The position numbers and the translations under genes were made by a program. Below, in pieces: positions 30,814-38,905 of a DNA stretch of 64,000 nt (position 1 is the first letter of the stretch; each line of letters opens with the position of its first letter). The DNA is from Aeromonas aquatica (GTDB taxonomy: Bacteria > Pseudomonadota > Gammaproteobacteria > Enterobacterales > Aeromonadaceae). A model generated the notes under the pieces. That model had not been told where the DNA came from and made no database searches. It worked only from the letters and a program-made list of their open reading frames with translations. The DNA lies in NCBI RefSeq assembly GCF_000764655.1, contig NZ_JRGL01000089.1, forward strand, positions 37,390 to 101,389. The letters are read 5' to 3'.

Positions 30814-32445
30814 ATGGACCACTCACTCCCCCTTATCACAACCCTGGTTGGCGGCCTCGTGTTGGCCTATCTCTTTGGCATGCTGGCCCAGCGCCTGCGG
30901 ATCTCCCCCATGGTAGGTTATCTGGCGGCCGGGGTCGTGTGCGGTCCCTTTACTCCCGGCTATGTCGCCGATCTGCAACTGGCCCCCGAGTTGGCGGAGA
31001 TAGGTGTCATTCTGCTGATGTTCGGGGTGGGGCTGCACTTCTCCCTGAAAGATCTGCTCTCCGTCAAACACATCGCCATCCCAGGTGCCATCGTCCAGAT
31101 AACCCTGGCGACCCTGCTCGGCCTCGGCCTCTCCCAGCTGCTCGACTGGAGTATCACCGCCGGGGTGGTGTTCGGATTGGCACTCTCGACCGCCAGCACC
31201 GTGGTGCTGTTGCGGGCGCTGGAGAACCGCGGCCAGGTCGATACCAATGAGGGCCGCATCGCCATCGGCTGGCTCATCGTCGAAGACCTGGTGATGGTAC
31301 TGGCGCTGGTGCTGCTCCCCATACTCGCCAACCTGCAACAAGGGGATGAGAGCCTGACCCTCGCCCATGTGCTGTGGGACCTGGGCCTCACCCTGGCCAA
31401 GGTCGCCGCCTTCATCGCGCTGATGGCCATCGGGGGTCCTCGCCTCATTCCCTGGCTGCTGGCCCGCACCGCCGCCACCGGCTCCCGAGAGCTGTTTACC
31501 CTGGCCGTACTCTCCTGTTCGCTCGGCATCGCCTTCGGCGCCGTCAAGCTGTTCGGGGTTTCCTTTGCCCTCGGCGCCTTCTTCGCCGGGGTGGTGATGA
31601 ACAGCTCGCACCTGAGCCACAAGGCCGCCAACGATACCCTGCCCTTGCAGGATGCCTTCGCCGTGCTCTTCTTCGTCTCTGTGGGCATGCTGTTTGATCC
31701 CACCATCTTGCTGCGCGAGCCGCTGGCGGTGCTGGCCACCATCTTCGTCATCGTCATCGGCAAGTCGGTCGCGGCCTTCGCCATAGTGCGGCTGTTTGGT
31801 CACAGCCAGCGTACCGCCCTGACCATCTCCGCCAGCCTGGCACAGGTGGGGGAATTCTCCTTCATCCTGATGGGGCTGGGGATCATGCTGGATCTGGTGC
31901 CCGAGGTGGCGCGCGACCTGGTTCTGGTCGGCGCCTGCTTCTCCATCATGCTCAACCCCCTGGTGTTCAACCAGGCCGAACGCTGGCTGCGGCGCAACCC
32001 CGAGCCGAAGGTGGAGGAGAGCCCCCCGCACTGCCCCTTGCAAGGCCATGTGGTGGTAGTTGGTGCCGACGGCATCGGCATTCATCTGATCCGGCAACTG
32101 CATGCGCAAGGGACGGAAATGGTGGTGATAGACAGCGATGAGAGATTGCTCGATCCCTGGCGCGCCCAGGGCATCACCTGCCTAGCCGGCCATCCCGTCC
32201 AGCAGGATCTGCTCGCGGCGGCACTCCCCAATGCCAGCTGGTTGCTGATCACTTTGGAGGACAGCCTGCTGGCCGGCGAGGTCGCGGCAGCCGCGCGCGA
32301 ACAGGGTGCCCTGCTGCGGATCGCCGCCTGTGCCCATCAGGCCGAAGAGGTGCATCATCTGTTGATCCGCGGGGTACATCAGGTGGTCAAAAGCGAGGAA
32401 GAGGCGGCGCGTCGGCTGTGCCAGCTGGCAGTCCAGCCAGCCTGA
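30814..32445 (+). CDS. ybaL: YbaL-type Kef-family cation/proton antiporter
   Basis: A 543-residue CPA2 (Kef-type) monovalent cation/proton antiporter. About 12 membrane segments fill residues 1-390, with the family blocks LAPELAEIGVILLMFGVGLHFS, LSTASTVVLLRALE and GFSFxLGAFFAG-like FGVSFALGAFFAGV. A C-terminal RCK/TrkA-N domain (about 405-540) starts HVVVVGADGIG. In E. coli YbaL the first glycine block reads GYGRVG; here GADGIG may bind a different nucleotide or bind weakly. Close match to YbaL in both halves. Confidence 0.9.
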   Translation: MDHSLPLITTLVGGLVLAYLFGMLAQRLRISPMVGYLAAGVVCGPFTPGYVADLQLAPELAEIGVILLMFGVGLHFSLKDLLSVKHIAIPGAIVQITLATLLGLGLSQLLDWSITAGVVFGLALSTASTVVLLRALENRGQVDTNEGRIAIGWLIVEDLVMVLALVLLPILANLQQGDESLTLAHVLWDLGLTLAKVAAFIALMAIGGPRLIPWLLARTAATGSRELFTLAVLSCSLGIAFGAVKLFGVSFALGAFFAGVVMNSSHLSHKAANDTLPLQDAFAVLFFVSVGMLFDPTILLREPLAVLATIFVIVIGKSVAAFAIVRLFGHSQRTALTISASLAQVGEFSFILMGLGIMLDLVPEVARDLVLVGACFSIMLNPLVFNQAERWLRRNPEPKVEESPPHCPLQGHVVVVGADGIGIHLIRQLHAQGTEMVVIDSDERLLDPWRAQGITCLAGHPVQQDLLAAALPNASWLLITLEDSLLAGEVAAAAREQGALLRIAACAHQAEEVHHLLIRGVHQVVKSEEEAARRLCQLAVQPA

Positions 32446-32502
32446 GACTCGGCGGGTCCTCATTGAAAGCGCCTCCCGGTCACTCATCCCTGAAACCGGC
32501 AT

Positions 32503-32540
32503 AAAAAACAGTCCGGGCCATTAGCCCGGACTGTTTTTTT
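32503..32540. terminator. Bidirectional terminator between ybaL and the sigma-54 activator gene
   Basis: AAAAAACAGTCCGGGC and GCCCGGACTGTTTTTT pair around a 5-nt loop between convergent genes. Confidence 0.88.
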
Positions 32541-32561
32541 GAGCACCCTGCGTCGACAAAC

Positions 32562-33863
32562 TCACAGCAAATCGTGTTTATCCAGCAACCGGTAGAGAGT
32601 TGCCCGCGAGATGTCGAGCCTGCGCGCCACCTCCTCCAGCTGATCCGGAAAACGGGCGAGGGTCTGCAGTAATGCCTGACGCTCGGCGGCTTCTCGCACT
32701 GCCTTGAGCGATCCATCCAGCAGCAGTGAGTCCATGTTGGTCAGCTCCATATCATGGGCCTCGATAAAAGGGCCCGAGCACATGACAGCGGCCCGTTGTA
32801 CTCGGTTGCGCAGCTCCCTGACGTTACCGGGCCAGCCATAGGATTGCATGGCCTGGCGCGCCTTGTGGGTGAAACTGAGCACACGCGCTCCCCGTACCTC
32901 GGCCAGGATATCGTCAGCCAGCAACTGGATATCTTCGACGCGCTCACTCAAGGCGGGAGTGCGCAGCCGCACCACGTTGAGCCGATAGTAAAGATCCGTT
33001 CGAAAACCACCGTTTGCAACCGCCTGCTCCACATCGATATTGGTGGCCGCAATGACCCTCACATCGACGTTACGGGACATGTGGCTGCCCACCGCCTCTA
33101 TGCTTTGCTCCTGCAAGAAGCGCAGCAAGGTCGCCTGATCCTCCAGCGGTAGCTCGCCGATTTCATCGAGGAACAGGGTGCCGCCATCTGCCGCCTCTAT
33201 TTTGCCGATCTTGCGGCTCTGCGCCCCGGTGAAGGCGCCCTTCACGTGCCCGAACAGCTCGGACTGGATCAGCTGATGGGATATGGCACCGCAGTTGACG
33301 GCGACAAAGGGGCTCTCTTCTCCGAAGGTGCTGTAGTGCAGCTCCCTGGCCACCAGCTCCTTGCCCGTCCCGCTGGGCCCCGTCACCAGTACCGGCAGAC
33401 GGCAATGCTGCAGACGCATGATCTGATCCCGCAGGTGGCGGATCGGAGTGCTTTCTCCCTGGATAAAACGCAACTGGACCGGCAGCTTGGGGCGGTGACG
33501 CCGGATGAGCTGGGCCATGCCAAGAGCATGCCCCAGACTGTGGGAGAGTCGGTCCGGATCGAGCGGGAAGGTGTGGAAATCATGGAAGCAGGCAGCAAGC
33601 AGATTACGCAGTGCCTCGCTGGCAAGGCAATCGCGCTGGATCAGGCCAATCCACAGGCTGCTGGCATGCTGCGCAATCAGGGCATGCAACGCCTCGTGCT
33701 GGTCAGGCCCGATGGCAACCAGTACCAGCGGATAGTCCCGCTCCTGCAATTTCTTTTCTGCCACTGCCAAGGTACTCGCCAACTCTAGTCGCCACTCGTC
33801 TTTTACCAGCAGACTTTCCAGCACGGCACATGAATTGATGAGTAATAATGCCGTTCCTGTCAT
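32562..33863 (-). CDS. VpsR/FleQ-like sigma-54-dependent transcriptional activator
   Basis: A 433-residue enhancer-binding protein. Residues 1-120 form a receiver-like domain whose acceptor position reads LVLVAIGPD with no aspartate, so it is probably not phosphorylated. The AAA+ domain (about 133-370) has Walker A GPSGTGKE, the sigma-54 contact loop GAFTGA (209-214), Walker [11 protein letters not shown] and an R-finger region. A C-terminal Fis-type helix-turn-helix ends [15 protein letters not shown]. The linker [14 protein letters not shown]...GHALGMAQL resembles V. cholerae VpsR, a c-di-GMP-binding biofilm activator. It is divergent from the Fap operon, which has a sigma-54 promoter, so it is the likely activator. 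AAGGAGG precedes the start. Confidence 0.88.
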   Translation of the reverse strand: MTGTALLLINSCAVLESLLVKDEWRLELASTLAVAEKKLQERDYPLVLVAIGPDQHEALHALIAQHASSLWIGLIQRDCLASEALRNLLAACFHDFHTFPLDPDRLSHSLGHALGMAQLIRRHRPKLPVQLRFIQGESTPIRHLRDQIMRLQHCRLPVLVTGPSGTGKELVARELHYSTFGEESPFVAVNCGAISHQLIQSELFGHVKGAFTGAQSRKIGKIEAADGGTLFLDEIGELPLEDQATLLRFLQEQSIEAVGSHMSRNVDVRVIAATNIDVEQAVANGGFRTDLYYRLNVVRLRTPALSERVEDIQLLADDILAEVRGARVLSFTHKARQAMQSYGWPGNVRELRNRVQRAAVMCSGPFIEAHDMELTNMDSLLLDGSLKAVREAAERQALLQTLARFPDQLEEVARRLDISRATLYRLLDKHDLL

Positions 33864-34034
33864 ATGAAAACCTCCTTGTTATCCCTTCGAGACAGTAGAG
33901 CCAGACCATGACTCTTTGAGGTTCACACTTTCATTGAGAGAGGACTTTTTCATTATCAAATGACGCCAATCCAACACCACCAGACGATGCTAACTATAAC
34001 CTATCTCCCATATAGACTAATGGCACCACAATAA

Positions 34035-34060
34035 TGAGAACGTCACTTTAACGGTGAGAA
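34035..34060 (+). promoter_or_regulatory. Paired TGAGAA half-sites in the Fap control region
   Basis: TGAGAA occurs at 34035-34040 and 34055-34060, 20 bases (two helical turns) apart. Each matches one arm of the inverted repeat at 34111. This may be a weaker activator binding site. Confidence 0.35.
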
Positions 34061-34110
34061 AGCATAAAATCATTGATAAACAATGAGTTAATGTTAGTCA
34101 TAAATCCTCA

Positions 34111-34124
34111 TCTCAGACATGAGA
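34111..34124 (+). promoter_or_regulatory. Inverted repeat TCTCA-N4-TGAGA, candidate enhancer site
   Basis: TCTCAGACATGAGA is a perfect 5-bp inverted repeat with a 4-nt spacer. It corresponds to the core of the VpsR motif TTTCTCA-N4-TGAGAAA known from V. cholerae. It lies about 55 bases upstream of the -24 element, a normal enhancer distance for a sigma-54 activator. Binding is inferred. Confidence 0.6.
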
Positions 34125-34177
34125 CATATAGATAAATAAATCAAAATAAAAACCCATATTAATCAACTAATTACAGG

Positions 34178-34194
34178 TTGGCATATTCATTGCT
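34178..34194 (+). promoter_or_regulatory. Sigma-54 (-24/-12) promoter of the Fap operon
   Basis: TTGGCATATTCATTGCT fits the sigma-54 consensus TGGCAYR-N4-TTGCW at every position, with GG at 34180-34181 and GC at 34192-34193. Predicted transcription begins near 34205, 27 bases before the first Fap start codon. Confidence 0.85.
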
Positions 34195-34231
34195 CTATCT
34201 AGTTTGCTCTAGTGGCATACGGAGAAAGAGC

Positions 34232-34810
34232 ATGAAAATATATATTGCACTGGCAATTTGTTCCCTTTCGATATTAACGAGTCAACCACGAGCAGAGAAT
34301 CGTGTTGATCTCGGTTCGCAGGCCCTTAGCAATATCCGGGGAAGCATGGGTGTCAATATGGTTGCCGGTAATAACAACCAACAGGGCAACCTCTCTGCCA
34401 TCGCTATCTCGGGGCCGGCTGTTATTCAATTTAACCAGCAGAATCAATCCACTACCAATCTCAGTGGCAAGCAGAGCGTCGCCATTCTTGGACAGGCTCT
34501 CAGCCATAACCAGGGACTCGTCGGTATCAATCAAGGTGCGGGTGAGGCCAACCAACAACTCAATGCCTTCGCACTGTCACTGGATGACAGCGGCATGGGT
34601 GTGGTGACCGATATCAATCTTAGCACCAGCGTCGCAAAGACCCCTTCCGGCAAGGTCCCTGCGACCACGACTACCAGCATCTATCTGGATGACAATGCCC
34701 TAACAGGCAGCAAAGGGGTCATTCAGGTGAACCAGGTCACGGGGCAAGGAAACCAGGCAGTCAACATGGTTTCCCTGCCTCTGGCAGGCGCAGTAACGGT
34801 ATCACCATGA
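34232..34810 (+). CDS. Short Fap-repeat amyloid protein (FapA/FapB-type)
   Basis: A 192-residue secreted protein with a signal peptide of about 21 residues (cut after PRA). It contains three imperfect Fap repeats at about residues 30-59, 88-117 and 155-184, each built on G-x-x-x-x-N-x-x-x-G-x-x-N-Q-x-x-N. In Pseudomonas, FapB is the minor, nucleating subunit and FapA a chaperone-like partner; length and repeat number favour FapB, but I cannot exclude FapA. A longer reading to 34178 is wrong because it starts inside the -24 promoter element. GGAGAAAG precedes the ATG. Confidence 0.8.
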   Translation: MKIYIALAICSLSILTSQPRAENRVDLGSQALSNIRGSMGVNMVAGNNNQQGNLSAIAISGPAVIQFNQQNQSTTNLSGKQSVAILGQALSHNQGLVGINQGAGEANQQLNAFALSLDDSGMGVVTDINLSTSVAKTPSGKVPATTTTSIYLDDNALTGSKGVIQVNQVTGQGNQAVNMVSLPLAGAVTVSP

Positions 34811-34897
34811 TACCGCAGGGATAGGAAGCCAAGCTTTGAGGTGTAGAACTAGCCGATAGGCACATCTTCCAAAGAAAGCTCAATGGAGAGACTCATT

Positions 34898-35992
34898 ATG
34901 CGTGGACTTATTTATAGCTCATTAGCCGCCGCGGTCGTCATGGCCATGTCGGGCGCCGCATTCGCGGATTATCGCGGTGACAGGGATGAGACAGGGGCAA
35001 CCTTGACCAAGAAGGTCAAGGCAGAGGTCGATGTTGAATACGAAGGCAGAGTCAATGTCGGTGGCTTCATCAATGTTAACAAGCTCGGCATGGCGGTGGT
35101 GGACAACCAACAATCCAGCTCCATGATTGGCACCGCCAATTCAAGAACCGAGAACAAGAGCCAGATCGATGGCTCCTTCCAGGATGCATCCGGTAACGTC
35201 GGCGCCAACGTAGCGGCCGGTGATTCCAACGTGCAGGGCAACAGTGCCGCCTTGGCCGCCTATGACCAAGTCGACGCCGATGCCGAATTTGTCATGGGTC
35301 GTGGCCAACAGCACGGTACCCCAGGCGGATCCTCGGATGCCGAGATCTTCTCCGACCAAAGTGCCAGCCAAAACTGGACCACCAACAGTGGTCATCAGAA
35401 CGAAGCCGGGATAGGCGATGGGGCATTCGATGGGGCGGCAGGCAACATCGGGGCCAATGTGACCTCCGGGTCGGGTAACGTGCAGGCCAACAACATGGCG
35501 GCCTCCGTATCCACCGGTAACATGGCCGTCGCCACCGTGGCCAACAGCCAGAGTGTCTCCAAGAACCTGACCGAGAACAAGAGCCTGAGCGCCACCAAGA
35601 CAGTGGACTACAACCCCATCTACCTCAAGCTCAAGGCCAATGGTGAGTACGAGGGGACCAGCAAGCAGTCCAACAACGTCTATCCGGAAATCTGGAAAGA
35701 TGGGGATCACCCGGGTGGTGGCGACATGTGGGGTCATATCGACTATGACAATGAAGGTAAAAATGACGGCAAGTTCGAGTTCAAGGAAGAGGGGGATATC
35801 AAGCTCAGTGGTTATGCCACCGGCTATATTCCTGTGGTCAACACCTACACCAGTCGTGAGACCTTCAATCACGCCACCATTGATGGCGGATCCTTTAACA
35901 ATGCTGTCGGCAATATCGGGGTGAACGTGTCTTCGGGCACCAACAATCTGCAAGCGAACAATCTCTCGCTGGCAGCCGGCTTTGCCAAGTAA
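34898..35992 (+). CDS. fapC: FapC-like major functional amyloid subunit
   Basis: A 364-residue secreted protein with signal peptide cut after AFA (residue 23). Three Fap repeats lie at 91-120, 174-203 and 330-359 and share D/G-G-(S/A)-F-x-x-A-x-GN-(I/V)-G-x-NV-x-SG-x-x-N-(V/L)-QxN. They are separated by linkers of 53 and 126 residues, the second rich in Lys, Glu and Gly. This is the repeat-linker plan of Pseudomonas FapC, the fibre-forming subunit. There is no cysteine, so the C-terminal CxxC reported for Pseudomonas FapB/FapC is absent. The ATG at 34898 has GGAGAG seven bases upstream. An intrinsic terminator follows, separating subunits from export genes. Confidence 0.88.
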   Translation: MRGLIYSSLAAAVVMAMSGAAFADYRGDRDETGATLTKKVKAEVDVEYEGRVNVGGFINVNKLGMAVVDNQQSSSMIGTANSRTENKSQIDGSFQDASGNVGANVAAGDSNVQGNSAALAAYDQVDADAEFVMGRGQQHGTPGGSSDAEIFSDQSASQNWTTNSGHQNEAGIGDGAFDGAAGNIGANVTSGSGNVQANNMAASVSTGNMAVATVANSQSVSKNLTENKSLSATKTVDYNPIYLKLKANGEYEGTSKQSNNVYPEIWKDGDHPGGGDMWGHIDYDNEGKNDGKFEFKEEGDIKLSGYATGYIPVVNTYTSRETFNHATIDGGSFNNAVGNIGVNVSSGTNNLQANNLSLAAGFAK

Positions 35993-36000
35993 TCCACTCA

Positions 36001-36023
36001 GGGGGCCTTTGTGCCCCCTTTTT
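36001..36023 (+). terminator. Intra-operon terminator between the amyloid subunit genes and fapD
   Basis: GGGGGC (36001-36006) and GCCCCC (36013-36018) pair around CTTTGT and are followed by TTTTT. It lies 9 bases after the fapC stop. Partial readthrough would give more subunit than export protein. Confidence 0.85.
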
Positions 36024-36042
36024 CAAGGACATGGAGGTTTCG

Positions 36043-36720
36043 ATGCGCTGGCTACTGCTGTTGTTATGTTGCCCTGCGGCCTGGTCGGCCACTCTGCCAT
36101 TGGGAGAACACCTCCCGGCACTGGGGGATCTCAACAAGCCGGTGCAGAGTATTCTGGAGCGCCGTTATGCCAATATCGAGCGCCAACATACCGATTTCAG
36201 CTGTGGAGCCGCCGCCGTTGCCACCATACTGCGCTACTCCTATGGCCAAGTAACCAATGAGCGCTGGGTGATGGACGGGATGCTGGCCATGGCCGACCCG
36301 GAGCAAGTCAAGCGCTACGGCTTTTCCATGCTCGACATGAAGCAATATCTGCAAATGCTCGGCATGCGCGTCAGGGGCTATCGCCTGGGCGATGAAAAAC
36401 TTCGCCAGGTGAGAGTGCCCACCATCGTTTTACTCAATATTCGAGGCTACCAGCACTTTGCCGTGCTGCGCGCCATTGATCGACATGACCGTGTTTATCT
36501 GGCAGACCCGGCGCTGGGGAACCGCGTCATCACCTTCCAGGAATTCAAGGAAAGCTGGAACGGGATCCTGCTGGCCGTGATTGGCTCAGGTTACCGTCCG
36601 GATGCCCCTCTAGCCAATCCCTCTCCCCCGCCATCGGCCAGAGGAAAAGACGGGATGTTCGCCCCTGTCAATGAAACATCTTTGCTGGAATTTGGTTTTC
36701 AGCACAAAGAACTAATGTGA
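36043..36720 (+). CDS. fapD: FapD, C39-type cysteine peptidase
   Basis: A 225-residue secreted or periplasmic C39 peptidase with a signal peptide (MRWLLLLLCCPAAWSA). The catalytic cysteine lies in TDFSCGAAAVATIL, histidine in YQHFAVLRAI and the aspartate in LADPALGN. C39 peptidases usually cut leader peptides of ABC exporters; in the Fap system FapD is needed for amyloid maturation or export. The ATG at 36043 follows GGAGG by five bases; the ATG at 36031 would shift the signal peptide. Confidence 0.88.
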   Translation: MRWLLLLLCCPAAWSATLPLGEHLPALGDLNKPVQSILERRYANIERQHTDFSCGAAAVATILRYSYGQVTNERWVMDGMLAMADPEQVKRYGFSMLDMKQYLQMLGMRVRGYRLGDEKLRQVRVPTIVLLNIRGYQHFAVLRAIDRHDRVYLADPALGNRVITFQEFKESWNGILLAVIGSGYRPDAPLANPSPPPSARGKDGMFAPVNETSLLEFGFQHKELM

Positions 36721-36727
36721 GGTCATC

Positions 36728-37387
36728 ATGAACACCCGCCCAGCTATCTGCCTCATTTGCAGCCTAGGTGGCGTTGCCTGCCCACTGCTGGCAGCCTCCG
36801 ATCCTCTGGCATTGCTGTCAGATCACTTTGCACCCGAGCTGGCTGATGGGGAACTGGCCCACTTGCGTGGTCGTTATGTCAGTTCTCACGGGATCAACTA
36901 TTTCGGTATCGAATTCATTTCGACCCTGACCACGGCCCAAGCTCAGCAGACCGCTGCCATGAATCTGACCCTGAGCGTGCTACAAAATTCCCCCAAACTG
37001 GATATCCGGATAAAAGACCAGATCAAGGCAGTGACAAGCACGCCTGACACGGCCTCGGTGCAAGGATCAGGCTTGGTGCAAGTCGTGCAATTGGAAGGCA
37101 GTGGCAACAGCTCCGTGAATCAGGCCGGTATTGCACTGACTCCCCCCGTCATGACGGGACAGATTGTTCCTGCCGGCAACTATGAACATCAGGGAAACCT
37201 GGGTACCGCCAGCTATCGGGTTTCAGGCAACTATGCGGGGCTGCAACTAAACTCGTCCGATGGACGCGTCCTATTGGAACAGAGTCTGAGAGGAACCGAT
37301 TTCAGTCGAGGTCTGCTGCAACTCAATAGAGTCAGAGGCGATGGTTTGCAGACCCTCAATCAGACCAGGATCTGGCTTTCTCACTAG
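36728..37387 (+). CDS. fapE: FapE, extracellular Fap component
   Basis: A 219-residue protein with a signal peptide (cut near LLAAS). The N-terminal part carries LADGELAHLRGRYV and INYFGIEFISTL, blocks I associate with FapE. The middle and C-terminal parts contain N-Q-x-G repeats (GSGNSSVNQAGIAL and GDGLQTLNQTRIWL) like those of the subunits. FapE is a minor part of the mature fibre in Pseudomonas. It starts 7 bases after fapD with GAGGT upstream. Confidence 0.8.
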   Translation: MNTRPAICLICSLGGVACPLLAASDPLALLSDHFAPELADGELAHLRGRYVSSHGINYFGIEFISTLTTAQAQQTAAMNLTLSVLQNSPKLDIRIKDQIKAVTSTPDTASVQGSGLVQVVQLEGSGNSSVNQAGIALTPPVMTGQIVPAGNYEHQGNLGTASYRVSGNYAGLQLNSSDGRVLLEQSLRGTDFSRGLLQLNRVRGDGLQTLNQTRIWLSH

Positions 37388-37449
37388 GCAAAGATGAATC
37401 CCATTGGCTGCGCTATAAAAAGGATAATAAACAACAAGGATGAATTTCG

Positions 37450-38655
37450 ATGAAACAGTCCACCATGCTGTTGATTGCATTGACCCCTTTCACCTGCTGG
37501 GGCGCAACCGCAGAGGAAGAAGCGCTACAACAACAGCTGGATCAATTACGTCAGCAATTGATCCAGCAAAATCAGGCGCTCCACCAATTGCAAGCTCGGC
37601 TGGAAGCCGTCAAGGCGGCCGGAACGACCACCACCACAGCTGGCACTGCTGCGGGAACCGCCGCCGTCGCAGCCTCCTCCCAGTCGGATCCGGCGCGCCG
37701 TGCACCCGAGGCCGGTCGCAGTACCGAAGATCTGATGCTCGAGCAGCACAACGTGTTCGACCGCGCCCTGACCTTCGACTTTGGCCTCTCCTACCAGCAT
37801 TACAATCGCAAGGATCTGGCCCTGCGCGGCTTCCTGGCGCTGGACGCCATCTTCCTCGGCGAGATCAACCTGGACAGGGTCCGCTCCGATCAGTGGACCG
37901 CAGACCTGGTGACCCGTTATACCCTCAATGACCGCTGGCAGTTGGAACTCGCGATTCCCTATATGTATCGCAACACCAACTATCAGAGTACCGGCAAGGA
38001 GAACTCCAGCCGTGATTTTGAAGAGCAAAGCGTCAGCGATGGCGGGCTCGGGGATCTCAGTCTCGCCGTCTACTACAGGGTCCTGGCCGAGGATGAAGAT
38101 TGGCCGGATCTGGTGTGGAACGTTCGGGCCAAGGCGCCAACCGGCAAGGATCCCTACGGCACAGAGTTCGAGTCATCGGAATCCGGCAATCTCATGACCC
38201 CCAAGGAGCTCGCCACCGGCAATGGGCTCTGGCAGCTGTCGACCGGCTTCTCGCTGGTCAAGACCCTGGATCCCGCCATCCTGTTTGCCAACCTCAACTA
38301 TGGCCACAGCCTCAAGCAGGACTTTGACGACATCTCCTATCAACCGGGGGAGCAGCCCGGCAGCATTCAGCTGGGTGACTGGTATGAATACGGGCTGGGG
38401 GTGGCGTTTGCACTCAATGAGCGTTTCAGCCTCTCCTTCAACGTCAACCAGCGCATCACGCTCGAGTCTGAACAGGGGGCCGAGGGCTTTGACATGGAGA
38501 AGGTCACCGGCTCGGATGCCAACGCCGCCAGCTTCGGGATGGGCTCAACCTGGGCCATCACCGACCAGCTGTCCATGGCGGTCAACTGGTCAGCAGGCCT
38601 CACCACCGATGCGCCGGATTACAGCATAGGGCTCCGCTTCCCCTATCGTTTCTAA
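37450..38655 (+). CDS. fapF: FapF, outer-membrane amyloid secretion pore
   Basis: A 401-residue outer-membrane protein. After the signal peptide (cut near CWGA) there is a Gln/Leu-rich coiled coil at about residues 22-57, a Thr/Ala-rich linker (about 58-80) and a beta-barrel of about 310 residues ending in Phe (RFPYRF). This coiled-coil, plug/linker and barrel order is the layout of FapF, which exports Fap subunits as a trimer. It closes the operon, 62 bases after fapE, with AAGGAT upstream. Confidence 0.88.
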   Translation: MKQSTMLLIALTPFTCWGATAEEEALQQQLDQLRQQLIQQNQALHQLQARLEAVKAAGTTTTTAGTAAGTAAVAASSQSDPARRAPEAGRSTEDLMLEQHNVFDRALTFDFGLSYQHYNRKDLALRGFLALDAIFLGEINLDRVRSDQWTADLVTRYTLNDRWQLELAIPYMYRNTNYQSTGKENSSRDFEEQSVSDGGLGDLSLAVYYRVLAEDEDWPDLVWNVRAKAPTGKDPYGTEFESSESGNLMTPKELATGNGLWQLSTGFSLVKTLDPAILFANLNYGHSLKQDFDDISYQPGEQPGSIQLGDWYEYGLGVAFALNERFSLSFNVNQRITLESEQGAEGFDMEKVTGSDANAASFGMGSTWAITDQLSMAVNWSAGLTTDAPDYSIGLRFPYRF

Positions 38656-38736
38656 TGGATGTACGCGGTGTCTGACTCGCTTGACGACTGATACCACTGT
38701 GTAATTTGGCCGCCTTAGCGGCCTTTCAAGATACAC

Positions 38737-38770
38737 AAAAGAGGGAGGCATGATGCCTCCCTCTCCCTTT
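38737..38770. terminator. Bidirectional terminator between fapF and puuB
   Basis: GAGGGAGGCA (38741) and TGCCTCCCTC (to 38763) pair around TGA, flanked by AAAA on the left and CCCTTTT on the right. A weaker GC hairpin lies just before at 38708-38722. Confidence 0.8.
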
Positions 38771-38905
38771 TCACGTCTCGTGGTGCAAGCGCCAAGCGCA
38801 GGCTGCACCAGCCCTCCCCATCCAGCACCAGAGCCAACGGCGGTGGCCCAAGCCTCATGGTCGATGGCCGTCGAATCACCTGTAGCTCGCCACCTTCATG
38901 GGTCG

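Noticed and set aside
34178..34231. Upstream extension of the first Fap gene
   Set aside because: The extension begins inside the -24 promoter element and lies partly before the predicted transcription start; the ATG at 34232 has a ribosome site and a signal peptide.
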